Part shown: in pieces, positions 1-11,452 of the stretch
Layout of the letters: the number at the start of each line of letters is the position of its first letter
How positions within the stretch are numbered: the first letter of the stretch is position 1
Assembly (NCBI RefSeq): GCF_029395675.1
Contig: NZ_CP115184.1
Location: 3,162,001 to 3,226,000, forward strand
Length of the DNA: 64,000 nt
Origin: Janibacter cremeus
GTDB lineage: Bacteria; Actinomycetota; Actinomycetes; Actinomycetales; Dermatophilaceae
Reading direction: 5' to 3'
Translations under genes and position numbers: made by a program
Notes under the pieces: model-generated
The model's database searches: none
What the model saw: the letters and a program-made list of their open reading frames with translations, nothing else
What the model was told of the DNA's origin: nothing

Positions 1-335
1 CGATCGCCGCCATCGCCGTGGCGCTGCTCGCCCCGGTGGCCGCGATGGTCATCCAGATGGCGATCAGCCGCACCCGCGAGTACGACGCCGACGAGGACGG
101 CGCCGCGCTCACCGGTGACCCGCTGGCGCTCGCCTCGGCGCTGAACAAGCTCCAGCACGGGGTCGCCAGGGCGCCGCTGCAGCCCACGCCGCAGCTGCAG
201 AACACGAGCCACATGATGATCGCCAACCCGTTCAGGGCCGCGGACGTCTCGAAGTTCTTCTCCACCCACCCGCCGATGGACCAGCGGATCGAGCGCCTCG
301 AGGCGATGGCCCGCGGGCCGCAGGGGCTGCGCTGA
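1..335 (+). CDS. htpX: Zinc metalloprotease HtpX-like, C-terminal part (partial)
   Basis: Only the last 110 or so codons are in the window; the reading frame is open from base 3 and stops at 335. The visible part starts with a hydrophobic helix, then [13 protein letters not shown], which matches the third zinc-ligand region of M48 membrane proteases, and ends in the family's [16 protein letters not shown] signature. The HEXXH site would lie upstream of base 1. HtpX proteins are inner-membrane proteases that remove damaged membrane proteins. It converges on the iorA-like gene, with three hairpin repeats in between. Confidence 0.85.
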   Translation, partial: IAAIAVALLAPVAAMVIQMAISRTREYDADEDGAALTGDPLALASALNKLQHGVARAPLQPTPQLQNTSHMMIANPFRAADVSKFFSTHPPMDQRIERLEAMARGPQGLR

Positions 336-343
336 CCCTCCCT

Positions 344-447
344 TCGCAGCCGCTTGGGCTCCTGCGGAGGGCCGGCCCACCCCTCGCAACTGCTTGGGCT
401 CTTGCGGGGGCCGGCCCGCCCTTCGCAACTGCTTCGGCTCTTGCGGG
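344..447. repeat. Three tandem copies of the intergenic hairpin repeat
   Basis: Three copies sit at 344-368, 384-408 and 423-447. Each has TCGCAA-type and TTGCGG-type arms around a loop close to CTGCTTNGGCTC, and GC-rich flanks (CCCC before, GGGG after) lengthen the stem. The first copy has drifted (CGCAGCCGC). They fill the gap between convergent htpX and iorA, so they may act as two-way transcription terminators. The same family recurs near 10036, 28764 and 49019. Confidence 0.8.
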
Positions 448-464
448 GGTCGGGCGGTAAACCG

Positions 465-941
465 TCACATCTGCTGCTCGCCCGTGCGGATGGCCTCCCG
501 GATGCGGGTGTAGGTGCCGCAGCGGCAGATGTTGCGGATGCCGTCGAGGTCGGCCTCGCTGATCGCGCGGCCCTCCCGACGGACCTTGCGCACGAGGGCG
601 ACCGCGGCCATGATCTGGCCGGGCTGGCAGTAGCCGCACTGGGCGACGTCGTGCTCGATCCACGCCTCCTGCATCGGGTGCAGGTCACCATCGACGGTGT
701 CGGCCAGGCCCTCGATGGTGGTGATCTCGTCGTCGGCGGAGATCTGGTCGACCGGGACGGAGCACGGATTGAAGGCCTTGCCGTTGACGTGCGAGGTGCA
801 CGCCTTGCAGACATTGATCCCGCACCCGTACTTCGGGCCGGTGACGCCGAGGACGTCGCGCAGGACCCAGAGCAGGCGCACGCCCGGCTCGACGTCGACC
901 GTGACCTTCTCGCCGTTGAGGACGAAGGTGTGACTGGACAT
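465..941 (-). CDS. iorA: (2Fe-2S)-binding small subunit of a molybdenum hydroxylase, IorA type
   Basis: This 158-residue protein is the electron-transfer subunit of a xanthine-oxidase-family hydroxylase. Eight cysteines form the two expected clusters: C40, C45, C48 and C60 for the plant-type ferredoxin domain, and C102, C105, C139 and C141 for the helical domain. It lies 10 bp downstream of the large subunit on the same strand and should be co-transcribed with it. No FAD subunit is present, which is typical of the isoquinoline 1-oxidoreductase/aldehyde dehydrogenase branch that passes electrons to a cytochrome or membrane acceptor. The true substrate cannot be read from sequence. Confidence 0.88.
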   Translation of the reverse strand: MSSHTFVLNGEKVTVDVEPGVRLLWVLRDVLGVTGPKYGCGINVCKACTSHVNGKAFNPCSVPVDQISADDEITTIEGLADTVDGDLHPMQEAWIEHDVAQCGYCQPGQIMAAVALVRKVRREGRAISEADLDGIRNICRCGTYTRIREAIRTGEQQM

Positions 942-951
942 GGCAGGCTCC

Positions 952-3276
952 TCAGTAGGTGAAGTTCAGGCCGTTGGTCGGCGACTGCGGGACCGCGGGC
1001 ACGAAGGGCTTCGGCTCGAAGGCGAGCGGGTCGGCGTGGTTGATCGGGAACTCGGTGGGCATCGCTCCCGTGGCGCGCGCGTACGCGCAGGCGATGGCGG
1101 CGAAGCTGGCCGCGACCCCGGCCTCGCCGGCACCGCCGGGCTGGCCCTCGTCGGAGGGCATGATCTCCACGCGCAGCTCCGGCGGGGCGTTCCACTGGCG
1201 GGTGTAGAAGTAGTTGTCCCAGCTGGCCTCGAGGAAGTGGCCCTCGTCGAAGTGGCAGCTGGAGGTGAGCGCGAGCGCGATGCCGTCCATGACGCCGCCG
1301 AGCATCTGCGCGTCGAGCCCGGTCGGGTTGATGACCAGGCCGGCGTCGACGGCGAAGACGACCTTGGTCACCCGCGGACCCGTGACGGCCGCCCGGATCT
1401 CGCGGTTGACCGTCTCGGGTCGCATGTCGAGCTCGACGAGGCACGCGGTGACGCCCTTGTACTCCTTGTGGATCGCCACGCCCTGGGTGATGCCCTCGGG
1501 GAGGTCCCGGCCCCACTCACCGACCTCGGCGACCCGGTCCAGCGCGGCCCTGGCCCGCTCGTTGCGCAGGAAGGAGCGGCGGAAGGCGACCGGGTCCTTG
1601 CGCATCCTGCGGGCCAGTTCGTCGACGACCAGCTCGTTCGCCACGCGAACGTCGGGTGAGTAGATGTTGCGCATGCTGCCGGTGTTGAAGCGGTCGTCGG
1701 TCTCGTTGAGCAGCTGGGTGACGGCGCCGAAGTTGTACGGGATCTCCTGGGTGAGGGCGAAGATCGTCTGGGAGAAGGACATGTCACCGACGGGCAGCTT
1801 CGCGGCCTCCGCGGTGATGATCTCGCCCAGCCCGTGACCGAAGTCGGTCTTGACGCTCGTGTGCCGCTGCTCGAAGGAAAGCACCTCGCCCAGCAGGTGG
1901 GTGGCCCGCACCCGGGAGGTGCACATCGGGTGCAGCCTGCCCTGGCGCGGCTCGTCGGCCCGGTGCCACATCAGCTTCACCGGCTTGCCCATCGCCCGGG
2001 AGATCCGGGACGCCTCGAGCGCCGCGTCGTGGAAGAGCTTGCGGCCGAAGGACCCGCCACCCTGGGTGACCTCGACCGTCACTGCGGAGACGGGCAGGCC
2101 GAGCTCGGCGGCGATGTCCTCCTGGGCGACGACTGGGGACTTCATCGAGCCCCAGATCCTCGCCGAGCCGGACCGCACGTCGGCGATGGCGCAGTTGGGC
2201 TCGAGCGAGGAGTTGCTGCGGAAGCGGAAGGTGAACTCTGCGTCCACCTGCTTGGCGAGCAGCGGCACCTCCGGCACCGCCATCGGCACCTCGGCCTTCC
2301 TGAGGTTCGCCAGGATCGAGGCGTCGTCCTCGCTCGCCAGCTCGCCCCCTTCCCACTCCACGTCCATCTCGATGATGGCGTCGATGCACTGGCCGAAGGT
2401 CCTGGCGCGCACCGCGACCCCCGTCGGGACCATCGCGACGTCGGTGACGCCGGGCATCGCCGTGATCGCGGCCTGGTTGCGCAGGCGGACCGGGGCACCG
2501 TTGTGCGTCGGCGGGCGGCAGACCATCGTCGGGAGGGCGTCGGGCACCTCGAGGTCCATCGCGAAGACCTTGGCGCCGGTCACCGCGGCACGGGCATCGG
2601 TGCGGCGCTGCGGGGTGCCGATGACCGTGTGGTCGGCGCGGTCCTTCAGCGTGACCTCGGCGGTGACCGTCTCGCCGGCAGCGGCCCTGGCAGACAGCTC
2701 GCCGTAGCCGATGCTCTGGCCGGTGCTGTCGGTGATGAGGCCGTCCTTGGCCGTCAGCGCGTCGACGGTGTCGCCGAGGACGATCGCGGCGGCCTCCAGC
2801 AGGCGCTGCCTGGCCAGGGCCGCGGCGACCCGGATCGGGGTGTAGGTGGAGATCGTCGTGTTCGAGCCACCGGTCAGCTGGTTGAACGCCAACTCGGGGC
2901 GGGCCTTGGCCAGGGTGACGTCGATCCTGTCCACCGGCAGGTCCAGCTCCTCGGCGATCATCATCGCGGTGGAGGTGACGATGCCCTGGCCGACCTCGGC
3001 ACGCGGCAGCGCGAAGGATGCCCGGCCGTCCTCGTCGATCCTGACGGTGATGAGATTCGCCGTGGGCTGGGCCGCCATGGTGAGCAGGTCGTTGAGGTCC
3101 ATGATCTCGGGCGGCTGCGGCGGGGTGGGGACGACGGCCTCGGCCGACTCGCTGCCCAGGGCCATGTCAGCGGCCGTCGCGAGCGTCGCGCCGGCGATGA
3201 CGTACCCCATGAAGGAACGACGGCTCGGCCCGGGAGCGGGTGGCTCACTTGGGCTCGTGGGGTGGACTTCGGTCAT
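952..3276 (-). CDS. iorB: Molybdopterin-binding large subunit of a molybdenum hydroxylase, IorB type, Tat-exported
   Basis: The product is 774 residues. The ATG at 3276 is chosen because GGGAG lies 6 bp upstream and it puts a twin-arginine signal (PSRRSFMGYVIAGATLA) within the first 35 residues. The frame stays open another 104 codons upstream, but that stretch is arginine- and proline-rich and looks non-coding. The body has the xanthine-dehydrogenase large-subunit pattern, including GGSFGRK, and ends in the glycine-rich GGAGEAGV region. With IorA it would form a periplasmic-side hydroxylase of N-heterocycles or aldehydes. The PucR-type regulator directly upstream on the same strand may control it. 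Confidence 0.87.
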   Translation of the reverse strand: MTEVHPTSPSEPPAPGPSRRSFMGYVIAGATLATAADMALGSESAEAVVPTPPQPPEIMDLNDLLTMAAQPTANLITVRIDEDGRASFALPRAEVGQGIVTSTAMMIAEELDLPVDRIDVTLAKARPELAFNQLTGGSNTTISTYTPIRVAAALARQRLLEAAAIVLGDTVDALTAKDGLITDSTGQSIGYGELSARAAAGETVTAEVTLKDRADHTVIGTPQRRTDARAAVTGAKVFAMDLEVPDALPTMVCRPPTHNGAPVRLRNQAAITAMPGVTDVAMVPTGVAVRARTFGQCIDAIIEMDVEWEGGELASEDDASILANLRKAEVPMAVPEVPLLAKQVDAEFTFRFRSNSSLEPNCAIADVRSGSARIWGSMKSPVVAQEDIAAELGLPVSAVTVEVTQGGGSFGRKLFHDAALEASRISRAMGKPVKLMWHRADEPRQGRLHPMCTSRVRATHLLGEVLSFEQRHTSVKTDFGHGLGEIITAEAAKLPVGDMSFSQTIFALTQEIPYNFGAVTQLLNETDDRFNTGSMRNIYSPDVRVANELVVDELARRMRKDPVAFRRSFLRNERARAALDRVAEVGEWGRDLPEGITQGVAIHKEYKGVTACLVELDMRPETVNREIRAAVTGPRVTKVVFAVDAGLVINPTGLDAQMLGGVMDGIALALTSSCHFDEGHFLEASWDNYFYTRQWNAPPELRVEIMPSDEGQPGGAGEAGVAASFAAIACAYARATGAMPTEFPINHADPLAFEPKPFVPAVPQSPTNGLNFTY

Positions 3277-3424
3277 CTTCGGCTCCCGGGTCGACGGCGG
3301 TGGCGTGGGTGCCCTGCCAGTAGACCCCACGGGAGATGCTGCCGCGACGCGACGCCGCCCACGTTCAGCACGGCGACTCTGTGCATTTCGCACAACCGGC
3401 GGGGCCTGCTCCCGCGGGGAGGGC

Positions 3425-4648
3425 TCAGCCGAGACCGAGCGCGCGGGCTTGCAGCGCCAGAGCCAGACCCGTCGGCGGCGGATCATCCGCGAGGTGGTGG
3501 CCGGTGAGGGCGGAGACCCGCGCCAGTCGGTTGAGCACGGTGTTGCGGTGGCAGGGCAGTTGTGCGGCCGCGCGACTGGTGGATCCACCGGCGCTCGCCC
3601 AGGCGTCGAGGGTGTCGAGCAACTCGGCGCCTTCGGCCCCGGGTAGGGCGAGAAGGGGGCCGAGCCAGTGGTCCACGAGCTGCCGGGCGATGTGTGGGGA
3701 GTTCAGGAGCAGGGCGGGCACGAGGCGTTGGTCGTAGGAGAGGATGCCTGCTTCCGCGCCGCGCCCCTCGGTAGCCACCCGCGCCTGCTCGAAGGCCCGA
3801 TCGACTTCGGCGAGGCCCCGGCACAGGCCGGAGACACCACCGTCCAGCCCGGTCAGCTCGCCCAGTGCGGCGATCAGTGACCGGTGGTCCGTCCCGTCGG
3901 GGGGAACGAGCAGGCCGATGACGTCCCCACCGGACCGGGCCTGCCAGGCCGTCCTCGGTTCGTGAGAGTGCATGACGGTACTCACGGCTTCGGCCGCGTC
4001 CTCCAGAGTGGTGTCGCGCAGGAGCAGCAGGAGGAGTGGGGCATCGGCGGGAAGGTCCATGCTCCGGGCGGCTTCCTGGGCGAAGGCCTGCTCCCGGGCC
4101 CGGCCACTGAGCAGGCCTTCCCATAGCGCCGCCATCCGTTGGGCGTCGGCGCGCAGGAGGCCGTGCTCGGTCTGGCGGTATGAGCGGGCGACCTCGGCGG
4201 AGGACTTGTCGACACTGGCCCAGAGCCACACGCCCAGGTCCCGGAAACTCTCCGGGTCGAGCGGTGGGTCGGCGCGCTCGACGAGGTCCTCCCAGATCAG
4301 CCGTCCGCCGATGCGAAAGGAGCGCAGCACGTCGTCGAGGGGCAGTCCCTGCTCGGCCCGTCGTTGACCGGTTGCCCGGGCGGCGTCGAAGAGGTGCTCC
4401 ATGTCCTCGACGGAGGTGAGGCGGCCATCGGGAAGCACTGCCAGGACGAGCATGTCGAGCACGCGCTCGACGTTGTCGAAGCAGGAGCGCCACAGGTCGT
4501 CGTCGGGGACCACGCGGCTCGTGTCGTAGGCGGCGTTCTCCCGGGCGATAGAGGCGACGAGGCGTCGGGTGATCGGCTCCACCCGTTCGGCGCGGGCGCG
4601 CGCGAGCAGCAGTGGCAGCAGGCCGGGGGCCCGGGCCTCGGTGCTCAT
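3425..4648 (-). CDS. PucR/CdaR-family transcriptional regulator
   Basis: This 407-residue protein ends in the PucR C-terminal helix-turn-helix (LDTLDAWASAGGSTSRAAAQ, then HRNTVLNRLARVSALTG). The N-terminal half is a sensory domain typical of CdaR/PucR proteins. The ATG at 4648 is preferred over one six codons earlier because GGAGA precedes it with a six-base gap. It is transcribed away from pepN and towards iorB-iorA, 148 bp away, so it may regulate that hydroxylase. Family members often activate purine, sugar-acid or aromatic catabolism. The ligand is unknown. Confidence 0.82.
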   Translation of the reverse strand: MSTEARAPGLLPLLLARARAERVEPITRRLVASIARENAAYDTSRVVPDDDLWRSCFDNVERVLDMLVLAVLPDGRLTSVEDMEHLFDAARATGQRRAEQGLPLDDVLRSFRIGGRLIWEDLVERADPPLDPESFRDLGVWLWASVDKSSAEVARSYRQTEHGLLRADAQRMAALWEGLLSGRAREQAFAQEAARSMDLPADAPLLLLLLRDTTLEDAAEAVSTVMHSHEPRTAWQARSGGDVIGLLVPPDGTDHRSLIAALGELTGLDGGVSGLCRGLAEVDRAFEQARVATEGRGAEAGILSYDQRLVPALLLNSPHIARQLVDHWLGPLLALPGAEGAELLDTLDAWASAGGSTSRAAAQLPCHRNTVLNRLARVSALTGHHLADDPPPTGLALALQARALGLG

Positions 4649-4749
4649 CGCGTCTCCGTCCACCACTGTCGTCCGCGTCGTCGCAGGGCGGTCAGTGTAG
4701 GCCGCTGGGTGACAGCACGCCCTCGGGCCGACGATGACAGGATGCTGGG

Positions 4750-7221
<2,472 letters not shown>

Positions 7222-7222
7222 G

Positions 7223-7345
7223 CCGAGAAGAACGAGCGGAGTACGCCCGACTCCGGGAGTGCCCTTCGAGGCTCGCCCGCTGCGCGGACTCGCACCTCAG
7301 GAACCGGAACGAACGACCAAGGGCGTGCCCGTTCGTTCTCCTCGG
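7223..7345. repeat. Imperfect inverted repeat between convergent genes
   Basis: The arms are 7223-7239 and 7329-7345. One reads CCGAGAAGAACGAGCGG and the reverse complement of the other reads CCGAGGAGAACGAACGG, so 15 of 17 bases match. The interior is about 90 bp and shows no reading frame of note. It begins one base after the pepN stop and lies between convergent genes, so it may be a terminator or a small decayed mobile unit. Confidence 0.5.
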
Positions 7346-7378
7346 CGGAGCAAGCCCGGTGCGGGTCGGACCTGCTAC

Positions 7379-8374
7379 TCAGCGAGCGGACTCGACGACG
7401 ATCCGGCCCGTGCTCGAGCCGCCGGCGATCCGGGTCAGCGCGGCCGGGGTGTCGGCGAAGTCGAAGCGCTCCGTCACGAGTGGCTCCACCAGGCCCGCGT
7501 CGGCCAGACGCACCAGCTCGGCGTGGCACTCCTGCACCAGCTGCGGCTCGTGCTGCTCGTAGAGGCTCCAGTGCAGCCCGAGGATCGTGTAGTTCTTCAC
7601 CATCGCGTGGTTGAGTCGCGGCTCGGGGACCTGCCCGCTGGCGAAGCCGACGACGATGATTCGCCCCTCGAAGGCGATGCACTTCGTGCTCGCGGTGTAG
7701 GCGGAGCCACCGACCGGGTCGTAGACGACGTCGGCGCCGTGCCCGTCGGTGATCTCCTTGACCCGGGTGATGATGTCCTCCGCCTTGCGGTCGATGACGA
7801 CGTCGCACCCCACTCGCGCTGCGATGTCGACCTTGTCCCGACCGCCGACGACCCCGATGACGCGCGCTCCCGCCGCCTTGCCCAGCTGGACGGCAGCCGA
7901 CCCGACGCCACCGGAGGCGGCGTGGACCAGGAGGGTCTCCCCTTCGCGCAGTGCGGCCCGACGGTGCAGGCCGAACCACCCGGTCTGGTAGCTGATCATC
8001 AGCGCGGCGCTCGCCGCGTCGTCGAGCCCGGCCGGGGCGGGGTAGGTCCGGTCCGCGTCCATGAGGCACTCGGTGGCGAAGCCGCCGTGGGGGACCGCGG
8101 TCCCGCCGAGCACCCGGTCGCCGACGGCCACCCGGGTCACCCCCTCGCCGACCTCGAGCACGTCACCGCACACCTCGAGGCCGGGGACGAAGGGGGGCTG
8201 CGGCCGCACCTGGTACTCGCCGCGGCACATGAGGGTGTCGGCGAAGTTCACCGCGCTCGCCCGCACTCGTACCCGCACCTGCCCGGGGCCGGGCGTCGGG
8301 GTGGGCGCCTCGACGAGGGTGAGGACCTCGGCCGGGGCGCCGAGCTGCTGGGCCTGCCACGCGCGGATGCTCAT
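7379..8374 (-). CDS. NADPH:quinone oxidoreductase-like protein (zinc-free MDR family)
   Basis: The 331-residue product has the GroES-like N-terminal fold and a Rossmann motif (HAASGGVGSAAVQLGKAAGA) of the zeta-crystallin/QorA branch of medium-chain reductases. The catalytic zinc cysteines are absent. ATG at 8374 is used; the longer open frame upstream overlaps the region before ogt and looks non-coding. It probably reduces quinones or enoyl/enone substrates with NADPH. It stands alone, divergent from the methyltransferase gene at 8454. Confidence 0.85.
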   Translation of the reverse strand: MSIRAWQAQQLGAPAEVLTLVEAPTPTPGPGQVRVRVRASAVNFADTLMCRGEYQVRPQPPFVPGLEVCGDVLEVGEGVTRVAVGDRVLGGTAVPHGGFATECLMDADRTYPAPAGLDDAASAALMISYQTGWFGLHRRAALREGETLLVHAASGGVGSAAVQLGKAAGARVIGVVGGRDKVDIAARVGCDVVIDRKAEDIITRVKEITDGHGADVVYDPVGGSAYTASTKCIAFEGRIIVVGFASGQVPEPRLNHAMVKNYTILGLHWSLYEQHEPQLVQECHAELVRLADAGLVEPLVTERFDFADTPAALTRIAGGSSTGRIVVESAR

Positions 8375-8453
8375 GCCGTGGAGGGTACTGACCTCACGGA
8401 TCGGGGTGGCCGTGCGTTCACATGGTGTGACGACATCCACCATGATCGGACCC

Positions 8454-8972
8454 ATGACCACTCGGCACGCGCTGCTCCCGACGGGCATCGGTGACCTGAC
8501 GGCCGTGCTCGACGAGGCGGCCGGGCGCGGGACGGTGCTCGTGGGTCTGTACTTCCCCGGGCACTGGACGCTGCCGGACCCCGAGACCTTCGGCCCCCGC
8601 GCGGACGCCGACGAGCCGGTCCTCGTCGCGCTCGCGGCCCAGCTCGGGGAGTACCTCGACGGGCGGCGGCGCGACTTCGACCTGCCCGTGGACCTGCGGG
8701 GCGGCGAGCACCACCGCCGCGTGTGGGAACGGCTGACCCGCATCCCCTACGGCGAGACGCTCACCTACGGGGAGCTCGCGGCCGAGAGCGGCGGCGCGGC
8801 CCAGGCGGTGGGTCGGGCCGTCGGGGCCAACCCGGTCTCGATCGTCGTCCCGTGCCACCGCGTCGTCGGTGCCGACGGATCGCTCACCGGGTACGCGGGT
8901 GGCATCGAGCGCAAGCGCCGTCTGCTCGCGCTCGAGGAGCCGGCCGCGAGCGAGCGCGATGCCCTCTTCTGA
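8454..8972 (+). CDS. ogt: Methylated-DNA-[protein]-cysteine S-methyltransferase (first copy)
   Basis: This 172-residue protein carries the suicide-enzyme motif IVVPCHRVVG with the acceptor cysteine at C134, the upstream helix-turn-helix region (YGELAAESGG, then AVGRAVGANP), and the closing YAGGIERKRRLLALE. It removes O6-alkyl groups from guanine by irreversible transfer to itself. ATG at 8454 is used; an in-frame ATG at 8442 is possible and neither has a clear ribosome site. Its end overlaps the sigma-factor start by 14 bases, so the two are translationally linked. Confidence 0.92.
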   Translation: MTTRHALLPTGIGDLTAVLDEAAGRGTVLVGLYFPGHWTLPDPETFGPRADADEPVLVALAAQLGEYLDGRRRDFDLPVDLRGGEHHRRVWERLTRIPYGETLTYGELAAESGGAAQAVGRAVGANPVSIVVPCHRVVGADGSLTGYAGGIERKRRLLALEEPAASERDALF

Positions 8973-9471
8973 GCACGGTGCGCGGGGCCGGCCCCACGAC
9001 GGGGCGGGGCTGCCCCCCTTCGAGCTGGTCGTGCGGGAGCACGGGCCGCGGGTGCTCGCGATCTGCCGGTCGCGGCTGGACGCGGCGGACGTCGACGACG
9101 CCTGGAGCGAGACCTTCCTGGCGGCGCTGTCGGCGTGGCCGGACCTGCCGCCGGACCTCGACGTGGCCGCCTGGCTGGCGACGGTCGCCCGCCGCAAGTG
9201 CACCGACGTGCACCGGGCCCGCACCCGCCGCCGGACCGATCCCGTGGCCGAGCTGCCGGAGGTGGTCACCGAGGACGAGCCGGACGAGGGCGAAGGGGTG
9301 TGGCGGCACGTCGCGGGGCTGCCCACGAAGCAACGCCAAGTGATCACCTACCGCTACCTCGGCGGGTTGTCGCACGCCCGGGTCGCGCAGCTCGTCGGCG
9401 GCACCGAGGCGGCGGCCCGTCGCGCTGCCAGCGACGGACTGAAGGCCCTGCGGGAGAAGGAGATCCGATGA
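8959..9471 (+). CDS. ECF-type sigma-70 family RNA polymerase sigma factor
   Basis: The 170-residue product starts at an ATG inside the end of the upstream ogt gene. It has a short region 2 (LDAADVDDAWSETFLAAL, then WLATVARRKCTDVHR) and a region 4 helix-turn-helix (LPTKQRQVITYRYLGGLSHA, then EAAARRAASDGLKAL). There is no extra sensory domain. It is wedged between two alkylguanine methyltransferase genes and overlaps both (14 and 4 bases), which suggests a role in alkylation-damage gene expression. No separate anti-sigma gene is visible beside it. Confidence 0.87.
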   Translation: MPSSEHGARGRPHDGAGLPPFELVVREHGPRVLAICRSRLDAADVDDAWSETFLAALSAWPDLPPDLDVAAWLATVARRKCTDVHRARTRRRTDPVAELPEVVTEDEPDEGEGVWRHVAGLPTKQRQVITYRYLGGLSHARVAQLVGGTEAAARRAASDGLKALREKEIR

Positions 9472-10049
9472 ACGACCGCGAGCTGTTGAACCGTCTGCAC
9501 GACCGCTTCACGGCGGACGCCGCCGCAGCGGGCCTGCTCGACGTCGCCTACCGCGTCATCGACTCTCCGCTCGGTCGGCTGCTCGTCGCGGCGACGCAGG
9601 ACGGCGTGGTCCGGGTGGCCTTCGCGCTGGAGGACCACGACGCCGTCCTCGCCGACCTGGCCGCGCGGGTCAGTCCGCGCGTGCTGGAGGCCCCGGCCCG
9701 GCTCGACGCCGTCACCCGCGCGCTCACCGACTACCTCGACGGTCGCAGTCGGCAGGTCGACGTGCCCGTCGACCTGCGCCTGCTCCGCGGTTACCGGCGC
9801 GAGGTCGTCGGTGCCCTGCCGACGATCGGCTACGGCCGCACCGCGACGTACGCCGAGATGGCCGCCGCCACCGGCCGCCCCGGGGCGGTGCGCGCCGTCG
9901 GCAGCGCCTGCGCCAACAACCCGGTCCCGCTGGTCCTGCCGTGCCACCGGGTGGTCCGCAGCGACGGGAGCGAAGGGGGTTACCGCGGCGGTCCCGAGGC
10001 GAAGCGGCAGCTGTTGGCGCTGGAGGCCACTCCCTTCGCAACTGCTTAG
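9468..10049 (+). CDS. Methylated-DNA-[protein]-cysteine S-methyltransferase (second copy, with N-terminal extension)
   Basis: The product is 193 residues. Its ATG overlaps the sigma-factor stop (ATGA), with GGAGAAGGAG upstream. The acceptor site LVLPCHRVV places the reactive cysteine at C159. Compared with the first copy it has about 25 extra N-terminal residues (NDRELLNRLHDRF region) of unknown role, which might contact the sigma factor. The last residues and the TAG stop (FATA-stop) are encoded by an intergenic hairpin repeat, so the repeat has inserted into or trimmed the original 3' end. Confidence 0.9.
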   Translation: MNDRELLNRLHDRFTADAAAAGLLDVAYRVIDSPLGRLLVAATQDGVVRVAFALEDHDAVLADLAARVSPRVLEAPARLDAVTRALTDYLDGRSRQVDVPVDLRLLRGYRREVVGALPTIGYGRTATYAEMAAATGRPGAVRAVGSACANNPVPLVLPCHRVVRSDGSEGGYRGGPEAKRQLLALEATPFATA

Positions 10050-10103
10050 GCTCCTGCGAGGTCCGGGTGGCCACTCCCTGCGCAACTGCTTGGGCTCCTG
10101 CGG
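10036..10103. repeat. Two copies of the intergenic hairpin repeat, overlapping the end of a gene
   Basis: Copies at 10036-10060 and about 10079-10103 have the shared core CGCAACTGCTT(A/G)GGCTC and closing CTGCG arms. The first supplies the stop codon of the second methyltransferase gene. Here the flanking genes are co-directional, unlike most other copies. The following 10104-10248 shows no gene and no clear promoter. Confidence 0.8.
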
Positions 10104-10248
10104 GGGCCGGGACCTCTTGCCGTGGCTGCGGCTATGGACGATGATCCGACCATGGACCCGACAGTGGCGTCGGTCGATGTCTCGACCGGCCGTCTCGCCG
10201 CACCCGGGCCCTGCTGTGACCTGATGCCGTCCCACGGGGTGGTCGGGC

Positions 10249-11427
10249 GTGCGTGACGTGCTCGGGGAGCTGATCCGGTGGTGGCGTGCCGGTGAGGACG
10301 TCGCGATGGGCACGGTCGTCGCGACCTGGCGCTCCTCGCCGCGGGGGCCGGGTGCCTCCATGCTCATCGGTCCCGACGGCGAGGCCGTCGGCTCCGTGTC
10401 CGGCGGGTGCGTGGAGGGCGCGGTCTACGAGGTCGGCGAGCAGGTGCTCGGGGACGGGCGACCGCAGCTGCACCGGTACGGGGTCAGCGACGACGACGCG
10501 ATGGCCGTGGGTCTGACCTGCGGCGGCATCCTCGACGTCTACGTCGAGAAGGTCTCCCCGACGACCTTCCCCGAGCTCGAGGGCGTCGCCGCGGACATCG
10601 ACGGCGGACGACCCGTCGCCGTCGCGACGGTGGTCGAGCACACCGACCCCGCGTGGGTGGGACGTCGCATGGTCGTCCACCACGAGGACCACGACGGTGC
10701 CATCGGCAGCGACCGCGCCGACGCAGCCGTCCTCGACGACGTCCGCGGGTTGCTCGCCGGGGGCCACAGCGAGACCCTCACCTACGGTCCCGACGGGGAG
10801 CGAAGGGGGGAGGGCATGCGGGTCTTCGCCGCCGTGTACGCGCCCGCGCCGCGGATGCTCGTCTTCGGTGCGATCGACTTCGCCGCCGCCTGTGCGCGGG
10901 TCGGGTCCTTCCTCGGATACGAGGTGACCGTCTGCGACGCGCGTCCCGTCTTCGCGACGCGGTCCCGATTCCCCGAGGCCGACGAGGTCGTCGTCGACTG
11001 GCCGCACCGGTACCTCACCGCCCAGCTGGAGGCGGGGCGCATCGACTCCCGCACCGTCATCTGCCTGCTCACCCACGACCCGAAGTTCGACGTGCCGCTG
11101 CTCGAGGTGGCCCTGCGCGCCCCGCAGGTCGCCTACGTCGGCGCGATGGGATCTCGTCGCACGCACGACGACCGGATGGCCCGCCTGCGGGAGTGCGGCC
11201 TGACCGAGGAGGAGCTGGGTCGGCTGTCCAGCCCGATCGGGCTGGACCTGGGTGCCCGCACCCCCGAGGAGACCGCGGTGAGCATCGCCGCCGAGATCAT
11301 CGCCCACCGCTGGGGAGGGCAGGGCCGGCGCCTGACCGACACCCGCGGGCCGATCCACCACACGAACCGCGACGGGGCGTCGGAGGAGACGGCGCCCGAG
11401 CTGCTGGACCACCAGATCATGACCTGA
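10249..11427 (+). CDS. XdhC/CoxI-family molybdenum cofactor maturation protein
   Basis: The 392-residue product starts at GTG. The N-terminal XdhC/CoxI domain shows [14 protein letters not shown] and the LTCGGI motif. A Rossmann-like C-terminal half contains [16 protein letters not shown], the standard XdhC_C pattern. These proteins bind sulfurated molybdopterin and insert it into xanthine-oxidase-family enzymes. It is the first gene of a same-strand run with the small, large and medium hydroxylase subunits, 25 bp ahead of the small subunit, so it most likely matures that enzyme and perhaps also the IorAB-type enzyme nearby. Confidence 0.88.
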   Translation: MRDVLGELIRWWRAGEDVAMGTVVATWRSSPRGPGASMLIGPDGEAVGSVSGGCVEGAVYEVGEQVLGDGRPQLHRYGVSDDDAMAVGLTCGGILDVYVEKVSPTTFPELEGVAADIDGGRPVAVATVVEHTDPAWVGRRMVVHHEDHDGAIGSDRADAAVLDDVRGLLAGGHSETLTYGPDGERRGEGMRVFAAVYAPAPRMLVFGAIDFAAACARVGSFLGYEVTVCDARPVFATRSRFPEADEVVVDWPHRYLTAQLEAGRIDSRTVICLLTHDPKFDVPLLEVALRAPQVAYVGAMGSRRTHDDRMARLRECGLTEEELGRLSSPIGLDLGARTPEETAVSIAAEIIAHRWGGQGRRLTDTRGPIHHTNRDGASEETAPELLDHQIMT

Positions 11428-11452
11428 CGACACACCAACGAAGGAGTCAACG

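Noticed and set aside
344..447. CRISPR array
   Set aside because: Three repeats with 15-bp spacing look array-like at first, but the spacers are too short, the copies differ, the repeat is a hairpin found at other places, and no cas genes occur.
3277..3588. Longer N-terminus for the IorB-like protein
   Set aside because: The in-frame extension is Arg/Pro/Ser-rich, has no ribosome site, and would bury the twin-arginine signal that must be N-terminal.
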